DNA of 64,000 nucleotides from NCBI GenBank assembly GCA_963776735.1, contig CAVZNV010000021.1, positions 304,210-368,209 of the forward strand, in the 5' to 3' direction. The translations under genes and the position numbers were made by a program. Shown one piece after another: positions 42,086 to 53,737 of this stretch. A model generated the notes under the pieces. It did not search any database. It was not told the DNA's origin and saw only the letters and a program-made list of their open reading frames with translations. Numbering within the stretch: the first letter of the stretch is position 1; every line of letters begins with the position of its first letter. Origin of the DNA: PALSA-612 sp963776735. GTDB lineage: Bacteria > Actinomycetota > Thermoleophilia > Gaiellales > Gaiellaceae.

Positions 42086-44249
42086 TCACGCGCCGATCTC
42101 CGCGGTCAGCGCAGCGGCGCGGGAGCGGTGGAAGCCGGCTTCCGGTGGATCGGCGAGCTCGGCGAACCGCTCGTGCAGTTCGGCGCGGTCGCGCTTGGCG
42201 AGCCCGTCGTAGGCCGCGTCGCGCACGAGCTGATGGCGGAACGCGTAGCCGTCTTCGCGCGGGCGGAGGAGCTCCTTGCGGACGAGCGTGTCGAGAAGCG
42301 CGTCGAGCCGGTCGCGCAGCCCCTCGGGCGCGAGCGCTGCGAGGCGTTCGCGGCCGAACCGTGCGCCCTCGACCGACGCGAGCTCGAGCACCGTGCGCTC
42401 GTCGGCAGGCAGCCGGTCGACACGCGCGGCGATCAGCGCCTGGACGGACGGCGGGACCGAGAGCGCGGGCATCTCCACCGTCGTCCAGCCCGCGCCCGAC
42501 GGGCGCAGCACGTTCCGGTCGACGAGCGAGGCGAGCATCTCCTCGACGAACAGCGGGTTGCCCTCGGACGTCTCGACGATCCACTCGCGCACGATCACGG
42601 GCAGGTCGGAGGGGCCGAGCAGGTTGTCGATCAGCAGGCTGCTCTCCTCGGCGTTCAGCGGCTCGAGCAGGATCGAGCTCGCGTTCACCTTCCCGCCCGC
42701 CCAGCCGGGGCGAGCCTCGAGCAGCTCCGGGCGCGCGAGGCAGACGAGCAGGATCGGCGCGCTTCGGGATGCCGCGAGCCGCTCGACGAGGTCGAGCAAT
42801 GCGGGCTCTGCCCACTGCAGGTCGTCGAGGCAGAGGACGAGCGGCCGCGCGAGCGTGTCGAGTGGTCCGAAGTCAGGGATCTCGGCGGTGCCGTACGCCG
42901 ACGCGCGGCCGCGGAGGATGGTTGCGCGCTCGCCGAGCCCGCCGGCGAACTCCTCCACCAGGCGCGACTTGCCGACGCCCGCTTCGCCGAGCACCGTGAA
43001 CAGGTGGCTCGTGCGGTCGGCTGCGACGGCGGCGAACGACGCCTCGAGGGCCCGAAGCTGGCGCTCGCGCCCGACGAGCGGCGAGTCCAGTCGCAGCGTG
43101 CGGGTCGTGTCGGCGCGTAGTTCGACCAGGCGGCCGTCGCCGGCGGTGACGGCGTCGCCGGCGAGGCGCACGGTTTCGGGCGCGAGGACGATCTCTCCAG
43201 GGGCGGCCTCGCGCGCGAGCTCGTGCACACGTCCGAGCGGTTCACCCGTGACGGACTGCTCGGCGTCGACGAACACCTCACCCGTCGCGACGCCGATCCG
43301 GGCGCCTGGATCGAGATCGCGCAGCTCGGCCGCCGCGCGAATCGCACGCAACGCGTCGTCCTCGTGCAGCGTCGGGATACCGAACACGCCGACGTGCCCT
43401 TGCAGCGTCCCGCCGTGGCGCTCGACGGCCTCCGCGAGTGCCGGCCGAAGCGCCTCCGGGTCCTTGCCGGCGATGTCCACGACGAGGACGGTCACGGTCT
43501 TGCGGCCCGCGCGGCGCGGTGCCTGCTCGGAGGCAGGAGGGGCTGCGGCGACCGGGCCGCGCAGCGCCGGATCCTGGCGCAGGATCGCGCGCTCCAGCTC
43601 CTGCAGCTCCTCGCCGGGATCGAGGCCAAGGTCGTCCGCGAGCGTCGTGCGCGCCGCACGGTAGGCGGCGAGCGCGTCGGCCTGTCGACCGTCGCGGTAG
43701 AGCGCGACCATCAGCAGTGCCCGCAGGTTCTCGCGGTACGGATCGCGTGCGACCAGGCGCTCGAGCTCGGCCACGAGCCCGTCCTGGTGCCCGGCCTCGA
43801 GCAAGGCCTCGGCAAGCGCTTCGCGCGCCGTGAGCTCGAGCTCCTGAAGTCGCTGCTTCTCAGCTGCCGCGAACGGCGCCTCGACGTCCTCGAGGGGCGT
43901 CCCGCGGAAGAGATCGAGCGCTTGTCGCAGCTCATCCGCCGAGCCGCGGACGAGCCGCTCGAGGCGGAGCGCGTCGACCGCGTCGGCGTCAATCCGCAGC
44001 ACGTACCCGGGCGCCTGCGTTGCGAGCGGGTCACCGAGGAGCTTGCGAAGTTGCGAGACGTAGTTCTCGAGCGCGTGCCGGGCGGTCTTCGGCGCTTCGT
44101 CGCCCCAGAGCTCGTCGACGAGCCGGTCTCTCGAGACCACGCGACCGGCGTTCAGTGCCAGGAGCGCGAGGAGCGCGCGAGGCTTCTGCCGGGCGACGGT
44201 CAGCGTCCGGTCGCCGTCCCGGATCTCGAGCGGGCCGAGCAGGCGGACT

Positions 44250-44257
<8 letters not shown>
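42086..44257 (-). CDS. BTAD/SARP-type regulator with degenerate cyclase-like and ATPase domains
   Basis: The 723-residue protein has an OmpR-like DNA-binding domain (residues 1-90), a bacterial transcriptional activator domain (about 95-235), a cyclase-like region (253-330) and a STAND/AAA-type ATPase. The ATPase P-loop is GEAGVGKS (424-431) and its Walker B is LVLCLDDLQW (473-482). The cyclase-like region has lost the segment that carries the metal-binding aspartates (GGTLQGHVGVFG instead of a KxIGDAVMAVFG type). Only 42 residues separate the P-loop from Walker B, against about 130 in relatives. It overlaps the kinase gene by 8 bases, so the two are probably one signalling unit. Confidence 0.88.
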
Positions 44258-46133
<1,876 letters not shown>

Positions 46134-46171
46134 CGAGCCACCGTGCCCCGAGCCAAGCTTAGAGTTGTCGC

Positions 46172-46897
46172 GTGCTGGTCGCCGCCTACACGGAACGCCC
46201 CGACCTCGTCGGGCGACTCGACGAGCTCGAGGACGTGTGGCCGGAGTTCATCCACCACGCGCGCCTGAACCGCCACTGGCACCGGCTGCGCGAGGAGTTC
46301 CCGGACTTCCAGCTCGTGCTCTACGACGAGGAGTCGGACACGGTCCTCGGTCGCGGACAGACCATTCCGTTTCGCCGGCAGGGAGGCTGGAAGACGCTGC
46401 CCGATGGGGTCGAGGGCGTGTTCGACCAGGTCTTCGAGGGCGACCGCGGCGAGCCGACCACGCTGTCCGCGGTGGTTGCCGTGATCGACCCGCGGTACCA
46501 GGGGCGCGGCCTGAGTTCGCTCGTGATCGAGGGCATGCGTTCGGTTGCTGCGCGGTACGGGCTCGATGCGCTTGTCGCGCCTGTGCGGCCGACGCTGAAG
46601 GCTCGCTACTCGCTCACGCCGATCGAGCGCTACGTGAAGTGGCGGCGTGCCGACGGGCAGCTGCTCGACCCGTGGCTGCGCGTGCACGAACGGCTCGGGG
46701 CGGAGATCCTCGGGATCTGCCCTGGCTCGCTGATCGTCGAGGGCGCGGTCGCCGAGTGGGAGGAATGGACCGGCATGGCCTTTCCGGACACCGGCGCGTA
46801 CGTCGTCGAAGGGGCGCTCGTCCCGGTCGAGATCGACCGAAAGGCGAACCGCGGCCGTTACGTGGAACCGAACGTGTGGATGCGCCACCCGGTCTGA
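46172..46897 (+). CDS. GNAT-family N-acetyltransferase-like protein
   Basis: The 241-residue protein has a GNAT core: LVLYDEESDTVLGRGQTIPF, then VVAVIDPRYQGRGLSSLVIEGMRSVAARYG with the QGRGL acetyl-CoA loop, and a C-terminal extension of about 100 residues (YVKWRRADGQLLDPWLRVHERLG) that is longer than usual and occurs in a family of larger acetyltransferase-like proteins. The acceptor is unknown. Only 38 bases separate its GTG from the divergent kinase start. Confidence 0.78.
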   Translation: MLVAAYTERPDLVGRLDELEDVWPEFIHHARLNRHWHRLREEFPDFQLVLYDEESDTVLGRGQTIPFRRQGGWKTLPDGVEGVFDQVFEGDRGEPTTLSAVVAVIDPRYQGRGLSSLVIEGMRSVAARYGLDALVAPVRPTLKARYSLTPIERYVKWRRADGQLLDPWLRVHERLGAEILGICPGSLIVEGAVAEWEEWTGMAFPDTGAYVVEGALVPVEIDRKANRGRYVEPNVWMRHPV

Positions 46898-46927
46898 GCC
46901 CGGCGCGGCAACTGACGGTCGCGCACA

Positions 46928-47023
46928 AATTGGCCTTAAATCGGCACAGTGCGGTGCGAAGTTCGCGGGTACGATCAGCCGCTGGTGGCGGGTGGAAGTC
47001 CTGCTCTCCCCACCCAGGGTGGG
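46928..47023 (+). repeat. Dispersed intergenic element, copy 2
   Basis: On the plus strand: AATTGGC, a short variable part, ATCGGCACAG, and TACGATCA ending exactly 33 nt after the CAC. GGTGGCGGGTGG and a perfect 8+1+8 hairpin CCCCACCCAGGGTGGGG (47007-47023) follow. It lies between convergent genes (GNAT stop at 46897, NYN stop at 47037), so it cannot serve as an ordinary gene promoter. It matches copies at 6485-6561 and 18888-18982 in order and spacing of boxes. Confidence 0.6.
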
Positions 47024-47036
47024 GAGGAGCGCTCGC

Positions 47037-47400
47037 TCACGCGTCGCGCAGCGCGAGCAGCTTCCGCGCCAGCGTGCCGCCGCCGATCGTTCGCGTCGCG
47101 CCTTCGGCTGCGCGTGCGCGGAGGCCCCGGTCGGACGTGACCAGCCAGTACTCGGCTCCGGCAGCGCGGAGCATCGCCGCCTCGGCCGCGATCCGGTCGT
47201 CCGCGCTCTCGTCCGACGTCGAGACGAGCTCGACCGATCTGCCGGCCGCGACGTCGGGCGCCGGGCCGTCGAAGACGAGCACGGCTCGGATGCCTTCCAG
47301 AATCCGCCCAACGCCCGACGAGGGCCGGGAGCGTCTCGGCCGGGATGTTGGGCCACGTCGAGCGCCGGACGTTCGAGGCGTCGACGAGCGCGACGGTCAC
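47037..47400 (-). pseudogene. NYN-domain (YacP-like) nuclease with an apparent single-base frameshift
   Basis: The reading starts VTVALVDASNVRRSTWPNIP, an NYN N-terminus with the catalytic aspartate motif DASN. It then runs out of frame after ALVGRWAD. The next frame supplies GIRAVLVFDGPAPDVAAG, TSDESADDRIAAEAAML and LVTSDRGLRARA, the remaining acidic motifs. Deleting one T around 47299-47303 gives WADLEGIRAVLVFDG and a normal protein of about 120 residues. YacP-like NYN proteins are predicted RNases. The GTG start overlaps the stop of the upstream amine oxidase. Confidence 0.75.
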
Positions 47401-48821
47401 AGCAGCGCGTCGATCGCCGCCGCTGCCCGCCGGCCCGACCGGGCCGCGCCCTCCATCGTCCCGGCGTACGCGTCGGTGTGCTCGCCGGCGAGCAGGAGCC
47501 GCCCGTACCGACGCCTGACTGCCGCCCAGTAGCTCGTCAGTTGCCCGGGCGCGTAGGCGGCGATGCCGCCGAGCGTCGGCGCCTCGTTCAGCCAGACAGC
47601 CGCCGCACCGCGCGCGTACAGCGTGCGTGATCCCGGATAGACGTCGTCGATCTCGTCCGCCGCCAGGAACACGCGCGTCGTCGCGTGCCGCCCCGCGTAG
47701 ATGACGCCGTTCCGGGCCGTGACGGACGCCGTCAGGATTCCGCGCCCGCCGGCCTGGCCGCTCGTCGCCTCCCACGAGCGCTGGAAGGTGAGGTCGGTGA
47801 GGATCTCGCCGCTGTCCGACCGCGCCCGCCAGAAACGCCGCGCGTACTGCACCATCACCTTCGTCCACACGCCGTACCGCAGCGTGCGGATCGCGTCGCG
47901 CAACAGGTGCGGCGGCGCGGGGGCGAACTCGATCGTCGCTCCGACGGCGGGGAACGGTGCGGTGAGGACGCAGAACCGGCCGAGCACGTCGCCACCGTCC
48001 GCGTGCACCCGCACGCCGCCCGGGTGCAGCTCGATCCGTCTGGCCCAGCCGAGCAGGCGCAGGTCGTGGAGCCCGTGCGCGAGCGCCTCGGGAAGCTGGT
48101 CGTTCCCGCCCTTGATCCGCAAGGTGCCGACGGCCGACGGGGGTTTGCTCCCGCCCCGCTTGAACGTCTGGCACAGGAAGAGCAGCGAGAGCTTTGCGGG
48201 CTCGGCCGTGTACCGGTCGCGGAGCTGCTGCTCGAGCAGGTAGCGCGCGGTCCCATCGATGCGCAGCGAGTCGAGGAGCCAGGATGCCGAGCGCCGGTCG
48301 AGCGGTGCGCCGGCGGCGAGCGGGTTCTCCGGGTCGATCGGTGCCGCGAGTGCCGCGACACGGCTCCAGAAGCGGCGAACGAGCGTCTCGGTGTCGCCGG
48401 TGAATACGGCGTCGGCCGGTCGCCGCTTCTCGTCGAGGTAGACGACGCCGTCGAGGTGGGCGGCCGGCTCCGTCCGCAGGTCCTCGACGCCGAGCCCGAA
48501 GCGCCGCACGTACCCGCGCAAGAGCGTGTCGCCGAGCTCGAAGAACTCGCCACCACCCTCGGCATGCTGGTTCTCGGCAAACGCCGTGTCGATCGTGTAG
48601 ACGCGACCGCCTGGCCGGTTGCGCGCCTCGAGCACCGTCACCGTGCGGCCGGCGCGCTGGAGCGCATCCGCGCACGCGAGCCCGGCGAGCCCTCCGCCGA
48701 CGACAACGGCGTCCACGAGCTTCGGGCTGGACGCGCGGGCGACGCGGGTACGTAGAGCCAGCGCCGTCCCGGCGCTTCCGGCCAGAAACCCCGCCCGCGT
48801 GATGCGGCCTGCGTCGCTCAG
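47397..48821 (-). CDS. FAD-dependent amine oxidase with signal-like N-terminus
   Basis: The protein has the FAD motif VDAVVVGGGLAGLACADALQ, RPGGRVYTID and the C-terminal LLLAGEHTDAYAGTMEGAARSGRRAA of flavin amine oxidases. In front of the FAD motif the frame encodes ITRAGFLAGSAGTALALRTRVARAS, which looks like the signal of the amine oxidase at 33778. No ATG, GTG or TTG precedes it, only a CTG at 48821 overlapping the malate synthase stop (CTGA). The conservative start is GTG at 48716 (439 residues, no signal). I give the longer form because the signal-like segment would otherwise be unexplained. Confidence 0.8.
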   Translation of the reverse strand: MSDAGRITRAGFLAGSAGTALALRTRVARASSPKLVDAVVVGGGLAGLACADALQRAGRTVTVLEARNRPGGRVYTIDTAFAENQHAEGGGEFFELGDTLLRGYVRRFGLGVEDLRTEPAAHLDGVVYLDEKRRPADAVFTGDTETLVRRFWSRVAALAAPIDPENPLAAGAPLDRRSASWLLDSLRIDGTARYLLEQQLRDRYTAEPAKLSLLFLCQTFKRGGSKPPSAVGTLRIKGGNDQLPEALAHGLHDLRLLGWARRIELHPGGVRVHADGGDVLGRFCVLTAPFPAVGATIEFAPAPPHLLRDAIRTLRYGVWTKVMVQYARRFWRARSDSGEILTDLTFQRSWEATSGQAGGRGILTASVTARNGVIYAGRHATTRVFLAADEIDDVYPGSRTLYARGAAAVWLNEAPTLGGIAAYAPGQLTSYWAAVRRRYGRLLLAGEHTDAYAGTMEGAARSGRRAAAAIDALL

Positions 48822-50344
48822 GGCAGGAGCGCGTAGGCCGGCAGCGTCAGGAACTCTGCGAAGTCCGGGTCGAGCGCGACGCGCTGGAAGAGCTGAGCTG
48901 CCGGCCCGTACTCGCTGCCGAGCCGGTCGAGCTCGTCGGCGATCTCCGTCTCGACCTGCGCTCGCTCGACGCGTCCGTGGCGCACCCACTGCCAGATCTG
49001 CGAGCGGGAGATCTCCGCGGTCGCGGCGTCCTCCATCAGGTTGTTGATCGCCGCAGCGCCGTTTCCGGCGAGCCAGGCGCCGATGTACTGGATGCCGACC
49101 GAGACGTTCAACCGAACACCCTCGTCGGTCACGTCGCCGGGCGTCGCGGCGACGTCGAGGAGCTCGGCTGCGGTCACGGACACGTCCTCGCGCAGGCGCT
49201 CGACCTGATTCGGCCGGTCGCCGAGAACGCGGTCGAACTCTGCCTGCGCCGTCGGGACGAGGTCGGGGTGCGCGACCCACGTGCCGTCGAACCCGTCGTT
49301 TGCCTCGCGGATCTTGTCCTCCGCCACCTTCTCGAGCGCGACGGCGTTGACCTCCGGGTCGCGGCGCGACGGGATGAACGCCGCCATGCCACCGATCGCG
49401 TGCGCGCCGCGGCTGTGACAAGTGCGCACGAGCAGCAGTGCATAGGCACGCATGAACGGCACGGTCATCGTCACCTGCACGCGGTCCGGGAGCAGGAAAT
49501 CGTCCCGGTCGCGGAACTTCTTGATCACGCTGAAGATGTAGTCCCAGCGGCCGGCGTTGAGGCCCGACGAGTGCTCGCGCAGCTCGTAGAGGATCTCCTC
49601 CATCTCGAACGCGGCCAGGATCGTCTCGATCAGGACGGTCGCCCGGATCGTGCCGCGCGGGATTCCCAGCCGCTCCTGCCCCGCGACGAAGACGTCGTTC
49701 CAGAGCCGCGCCTCGAGATGGCTCTCCAGCTTGGGGAGGTAGAAGTACGGCCCCGAACCGCGCTCGCCGAGTCGCGCCGCGCAATGGAACAGGTAGAGCC
49801 CGAAGTCGAAGAGGCTGGCCGAGATCGGCTCGCCGTCGACGAGCACGTGCTTCTCGGGCAGGTGCCAGCCGCGCGGGCGGACGAGCAGGGTCGCGGTCTC
49901 CTCGTTCAGCGAGTACGTCTTGTCCGGCGTCTCGAGCGAGATCGTCCCTTCGACCGCGTCGATCAGGTTCGCCTGGCCCTCGACGCAGTTCTGCCACGTG
50001 GGCGAGTTCGCGTCCTCGAGATCGGCCATGAAGACCTTCGCGCCCGAGTTGAGCGCGTTGATCATCATCTTGCGGTCGACCGGGCCGGTGATCTCGACCC
50101 TCCGATCCTGAAGATCGGCCGGGGTCGCGGCGACGCGCCAGCCGGGGTCGTCCCGGACGGATGCGGTTTCCGGTAGGAAATCGGGCAGCTCGCCGGCGGC
50201 GAGGCGCGTCATCCGCTCGGCGCGCGCCGCGAGCAGCCGGCGGCGTTCCGGGTCGAAGTCGCGGTGCAGGCCGACGACGAACGCGAGCGCATCGTCGGTG
50301 AGCACGCGCTCGTCCCGCGCGGCGAGGATCTCGACGCCGTCCAT
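48818..50344 (-). CDS. aceB: Malate synthase A
   Basis: The 508-residue protein is a full-length malate synthase A: GPVDRKMMINALNSGAKVFMADLEDANSPTW, ARLWNDVFVAGQERLGIPRGTIRATVLIETI and near the end VSVGIQYIGAWLAGNGAAAINNLMEDAATAEISRSQIWQW. It condenses glyoxylate with acetyl-CoA to malate. Isocitrate lyase is not in the window. The glycolate oxidase genes at 51505-55437 offer another glyoxylate source, so here it likely works in glycolate use. It is divergent from the M19 peptidase with only 18 bases between starts. Confidence 0.95.
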   Translation of the reverse strand: MDGVEILAARDERVLTDDALAFVVGLHRDFDPERRRLLAARAERMTRLAAGELPDFLPETASVRDDPGWRVAATPADLQDRRVEITGPVDRKMMINALNSGAKVFMADLEDANSPTWQNCVEGQANLIDAVEGTISLETPDKTYSLNEETATLLVRPRGWHLPEKHVLVDGEPISASLFDFGLYLFHCAARLGERGSGPYFYLPKLESHLEARLWNDVFVAGQERLGIPRGTIRATVLIETILAAFEMEEILYELREHSSGLNAGRWDYIFSVIKKFRDRDDFLLPDRVQVTMTVPFMRAYALLLVRTCHSRGAHAIGGMAAFIPSRRDPEVNAVALEKVAEDKIREANDGFDGTWVAHPDLVPTAQAEFDRVLGDRPNQVERLREDVSVTAAELLDVAATPGDVTDEGVRLNVSVGIQYIGAWLAGNGAAAINNLMEDAATAEISRSQIWQWVRHGRVERAQVETEIADELDRLGSEYGPAAQLFQRVALDPDFAEFLTLPAYALLP

Positions 50345-50362
50345 GTGCGAGCATCGTACGTT

Positions 50363-51385
50363 GTGCCTGTCGCCGACTGGATCGCGGACGCCCACGTCGA
50401 CCTGCTGCTCGAGCTGGCCGCGCGCGCTCGCGCCGGCGAGGCCGATCCGTTTCGCGAGCACTGGCTGCCGTCCCTGCAGGCAGGCGGGGTCCGGCTCCAG
50501 ATCTGCCCGGTCTACGTCGAGGGCGATCTCGTCCCGGACGGCGCGCTCCGTGCCGCGCTGACGCTCGCGGCGGCCTTCCACGTCGCCGTGCGCGAGACGC
50601 CCGGCGCGCTGCAGATCGCGGCGCAGGCTGACCTCGATCCGGTCGAGGCGGGCGAACGCCTCGGGCTGATGCTCTCGCTGGAAGGGACCGAGGCGCTCGG
50701 GTCCTCGCCGGAGCTGATCGACGCGTTCTGGGCGCTCGGCGTGCGCATGGTCGGGCTGACGTGGGCGCGGCGGAACGCGTTCGCGGACGGGTCCGGCGAG
50801 CCGAATCCGGGCGGGCTCTCTCGGCTCGGCCAGGAGCTCGTCGACCGGCTCGTCGCGTTGGGTTGCACGATCGACCTCGCGCACGCGTCGGAGCGGACGT
50901 TCGCGGACGTGCTCGAGCGCGCGCCGGACGCGGCCGTGCTCGTCAGCCACACGTGCTGCCGCGCGCTGCGCGACACGCCGCGGAACACGTCCGACGACCA
51001 GTTCCGCGCGCTGGCTGAGCGGGCCGGCCTGGTCGGGATCATGGCCCTGCCGAGCGCCGTCGACCCTGAGCGGCCCGACCTCGAGCGCTACATCGACCAC
51101 GTCGAGCACGCGATCGCGGTCGCCGGGCCGGAGCACGTCTGCCTCGGCGGCGACTTCATGGCCCAGCTCGTCCGCTCGGGAACGGTGCAGATCACGCCGC
51201 GTGAGCTGTCGACGCTGCCTCCCGGGCTCGACGCGGGGACACCGGTCGCGGGAATCGAAGGCCCGCAGGACTACCCGGCCGTCGCGGCCGGCCTTCGCCG
51301 GCGCGGCCACGACGAGGCGACCGTCGCGGCGGTCACGCACGGCAACCTCGTGCACTTCCTCCGCCGCACGCTGCCGGCGACCTGA
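50363..51385 (+). CDS. M19 membrane-dipeptidase-family zinc peptidase
   Basis: The 340-residue protein has the M19 binuclear zinc residues: DAHVDLL (H11, D13), SLEGTEAL (E107), IDLAHAS (H174) and LVSHTCC (H196). In bacteria the family hydrolyses dipeptides, often with D-amino acids. The usual membrane anchor is absent, so it should be cytosolic. The GTG at 50363 is the only start that does not run into the malate synthase coding region. It is followed by a paired palindromic repeat and the glcD gene. Confidence 0.9.
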   Translation: MPVADWIADAHVDLLLELAARARAGEADPFREHWLPSLQAGGVRLQICPVYVEGDLVPDGALRAALTLAAAFHVAVRETPGALQIAAQADLDPVEAGERLGLMLSLEGTEALGSSPELIDAFWALGVRMVGLTWARRNAFADGSGEPNPGGLSRLGQELVDRLVALGCTIDLAHASERTFADVLERAPDAAVLVSHTCCRALRDTPRNTSDDQFRALAERAGLVGIMALPSAVDPERPDLERYIDHVEHAIAVAGPEHVCLGGDFMAQLVRSGTVQITPRELSTLPPGLDAGTPVAGIEGPQDYPAVAAGLRRRGHDEATVAAVTHGNLVHFLRRTLPAT

Positions 51386-51406
51386 GTGTCGCCGTTGGTG
51401 GTCCAC

Positions 51407-51469
51407 GTCCGAGGGACAGGCCCTCGGACCTGTCCGCGTGGGTCGTGTCCGAGGGGCAGTCCCTCAGAC
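51407..51469. repeat. Two tandem units of the dispersed palindromic repeat
   Basis: Unit one (51407-51429) has arms GTCCGAGGG and CCCTCGGAC around ACAGG. Unit two (51447-51469) starts 40 bases later and reads GTCCGAGGGG-CAG-TCCCTCAGAC with two changes. Both are followed by CCTG or CCTGGC, like the units at 11887 and 14570. They lie in the 119 bases between the M19 peptidase stop and glcD start, on the same strand, where they may stop or attenuate transcription. Confidence 0.7.
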
Positions 51470-51504
51470 CTGGCCGGAAGCGGCACCGCGGTTAGAGTCA
51501 GCGC

Positions 51505-52959
51505 ATGTCGCTGCCGGTCGGCTTCACCGACGTTGTCGTCGCCGCGCTGCCGTCCGACGCGGTGCTGACCGAACCGGAGGACCTGCGGACGTACGAGTGC
51601 GACGGGCTGACCGGGCGGCGCGTGATCCCGGCCGCGGTGGCGCTGGCCGAGACGACGGAGCAAGTGCAGGCGATCGTCCGCGCCTGCAACGAGTTCGGCG
51701 TGCCGTTCGTCGCGCGCGGCGCCGGCACCGGGCTCTCCGGTGGGGCGCTGCCGGTTGCCGAGGGCGTCGTCATCTCGCTGGCGCGCATGAACCGCGTGCT
51801 CGAGATCGATCCCGAGTCGCAGCGGATCGTCGTCCAGCCGGGTGTGACGAACCTTCAGGTGACCGAGGCCGTCGCGGCCGAGGGGCTCTACTACGCGCCC
51901 GATCCGTCCAGTCAGCAGGTGTGCACGATCGGCGGCAACGTCGCCGAGAACTCCGGCGGCGCGCATTGCCTCAAGCACGGCTTCACGGTCAACCACGTCA
52001 CCGGGCTCACCGCCGTGCTCCCGAACGGCGAGGTCGTCCGGCTCGGCGGCTTCGGTGGCGACCACCCCGGGCCTGACGTGCTCGGCGTCTTCGTCGGTTC
52101 CGAGGGCACGCTCGGGATCGCGACCGAGATCACGCTGCGGCTCCTGCGCCGGCCCGAGGCGGTCGTGACCCAGCTCGCCGCCTTCGATTCGACCGACCAC
52201 GCGGGCGCGGCCGTCTCGGACATCATCGCCGAGCGGATCCTCCCGGCTGCGGTCGAGATGATGGACCGGCTGACGATCGAGGCTGCGGAAGCCGCGGTGC
52301 ACGCGAACTATCCGGCCGCGGGCGCGATCCTGATCGTCGAGCTCGACGGTGTCGCCGCTCAGGTCGAGGAGGATCTCGCCGTGCTCGACCGGATCTGCCG
52401 TGACAACGGCGCCTGGGAGATCCGCACGGCCGCCGACGCCGCCGAGCGGGCGCTGCTGTGGAAAGGCCGCAAGTCGGCGTTCGGGGCCATGGGCCGCATC
52501 AGCCAGAGCTACTACGTCCAGGACGGCGTCGTGCCGCGGACGAAGCTGCCGGAGGTGCTGAGGCGCATCACCGAGCTCGAGCGCGAGTTCGGCCTCCGCG
52601 TCGGCAACGTCTTCCACGCCGGCGACGGCAACCTGCACCCGCTCGTCCTCTACGACGAGCACGTGCCGGGCGAGGCCGACCGGGCGCGCGAGCTGGCCGA
52701 CGCGATCCTCGTCGCCTGCATCGACGCGGGCGGCTCGCTGACCGGAGAGCACGGCGTCGGCACCGACAAGGCGTGCTCGATGCCGCTGATGTTTGGCGAG
52801 GACGACCTGGCCGTGATGCAGCGCCTCCGGCGCGCGTTCGACCCCGCCGGTCTCGCGAACCCGGGCAAGCTCTTCCCGACGCCGCGCCTGTGCGGCGAGG
52901 TGCCCGGCCCGTACAGGCAGCATCCCCTCGAGAGGGCAGGCCTTGTCGAGCGTCTCTGA
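51505..52959 (+). CDS. glcD: Glycolate oxidase subunit GlcD (FAD-linked oxidase)
   Basis: The 484-residue protein has the PCMH-type FAD domain (VPFVARGAGTGLSGGALP, GGNVAENSGGAHCLKHG) and the GlcD C-terminal domain (VGNVFHAGDGNLHPLVLYDE, SLTGEHGVGTDKACSM, FDPAGLANPGKLFP). It oxidises glycolate (or D-lactate in close relatives) to the 2-oxo acid, passing electrons through GlcE/GlcF. The ATG at 51505 gives the usual start. Its end overlaps glcE by 17 bases. Confidence 0.94.
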   Translation: MSLPVGFTDVVVAALPSDAVLTEPEDLRTYECDGLTGRRVIPAAVALAETTEQVQAIVRACNEFGVPFVARGAGTGLSGGALPVAEGVVISLARMNRVLEIDPESQRIVVQPGVTNLQVTEAVAAEGLYYAPDPSSQQVCTIGGNVAENSGGAHCLKHGFTVNHVTGLTAVLPNGEVVRLGGFGGDHPGPDVLGVFVGSEGTLGIATEITLRLLRRPEAVVTQLAAFDSTDHAGAAVSDIIAERILPAAVEMMDRLTIEAAEAAVHANYPAAGAILIVELDGVAAQVEEDLAVLDRICRDNGAWEIRTAADAAERALLWKGRKSAFGAMGRISQSYYVQDGVVPRTKLPEVLRRITELEREFGLRVGNVFHAGDGNLHPLVLYDEHVPGEADRARELADAILVACIDAGGSLTGEHGVGTDKACSMPLMFGEDDLAVMQRLRRAFDPAGLANPGKLFPTPRLCGEVPGPYRQHPLERAGLVERL

Positions 52960-53737
52960 CCGGGCCCTCGACCGCATCCTCGAGCACGAGGCCGGCGACC
53001 TGACCTGCACGGTTGAGGCCGAGCTGCGGCTCTCCGCGCTGCAGCAGGCTCTAGCGCCGTACGGACAGATGCTCGCGCTCGACCCGCCCGGCGACCCGAC
53101 GATCGGCGCCTGCCTCGCCGCGAACCTCTCCGGGCCGCGGCGGCACCGGTACGGAACGATTCGCGACCTCGTCATCGGCGTCCAGGTCGTTCTCCCGGAC
53201 GGGACGGTCGCGAACGCGGGCGGCAAGGTCGTGAAGAACGTCGCCGGTTACGACCTTGGCAAGCTCTTTTGCGGCTCGGAAGGACGGCTGGGACGAATCG
53301 TTCGGCTTTCGTTGCGGCTGCACCCGGTTCCCGAGGCGCGCGCGACCGTCGTCGCGCCGCCCGACGCTGATCTCGCGTTCGCCGTGCTCCGCTCGCCGCT
53401 CGTCCCGAGCGCGGTCGACCTGCACTGGCCCCACCGGCTGGCGCTGCTGTTCGAAGGCTCCGAGCGCGCGGTCGGAGCCCAGGTCGCGGCGGCACGAGAC
53501 CTGATCGGAGCCGAGCCGGGCAGCGAGGAGATCTGGGCTGACTCAGCCGAGCGGCAGAGCCGGGCCGAGGGCAGGCTCTCGTTCGCGCCGGGCTCGCTCG
53601 ACGACGTGCTCGAGCGCGAGGACGAAGCGGTCGTCCGTGTCGCGGCCGGCGTCGCGTACGTGCCGCACGAGGTGCCTGACCCGCGTGACCCGGCCGAGAT
53701 CGCGCTCGTCGAACGGATCGCGGCGGCGTTCTCGTGA
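52943..53737 (+). CDS. glcE: Glycolate oxidase subunit GlcE (FAD-binding)
   Basis: The 264-residue protein is a truncated-type FAD-binding subunit: MLALDPPGDPTIGACLAANLSGPRRHRYGTIRDLVIGVQVVLPDG and GGKVVKNVAGYDLGKLFCGSEGRLGRIVRLSLRL. This is slightly shorter than E. coli GlcE (about 350). The start is a TTG inside glcD with GAGAGGG seven to twelve bases upstream. Overlap with glcD on one side and with the VOC gene on the other shows translational coupling. Confidence 0.88.
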   Translation: MSSVSDRALDRILEHEAGDLTCTVEAELRLSALQQALAPYGQMLALDPPGDPTIGACLAANLSGPRRHRYGTIRDLVIGVQVVLPDGTVANAGGKVVKNVAGYDLGKLFCGSEGRLGRIVRLSLRLHPVPEARATVVAPPDADLAFAVLRSPLVPSAVDLHWPHRLALLFEGSERAVGAQVAAARDLIGAEPGSEEIWADSAERQSRAEGRLSFAPGSLDDVLEREDEAVVRVAAGVAYVPHEVPDPRDPAEIALVERIAAAFS

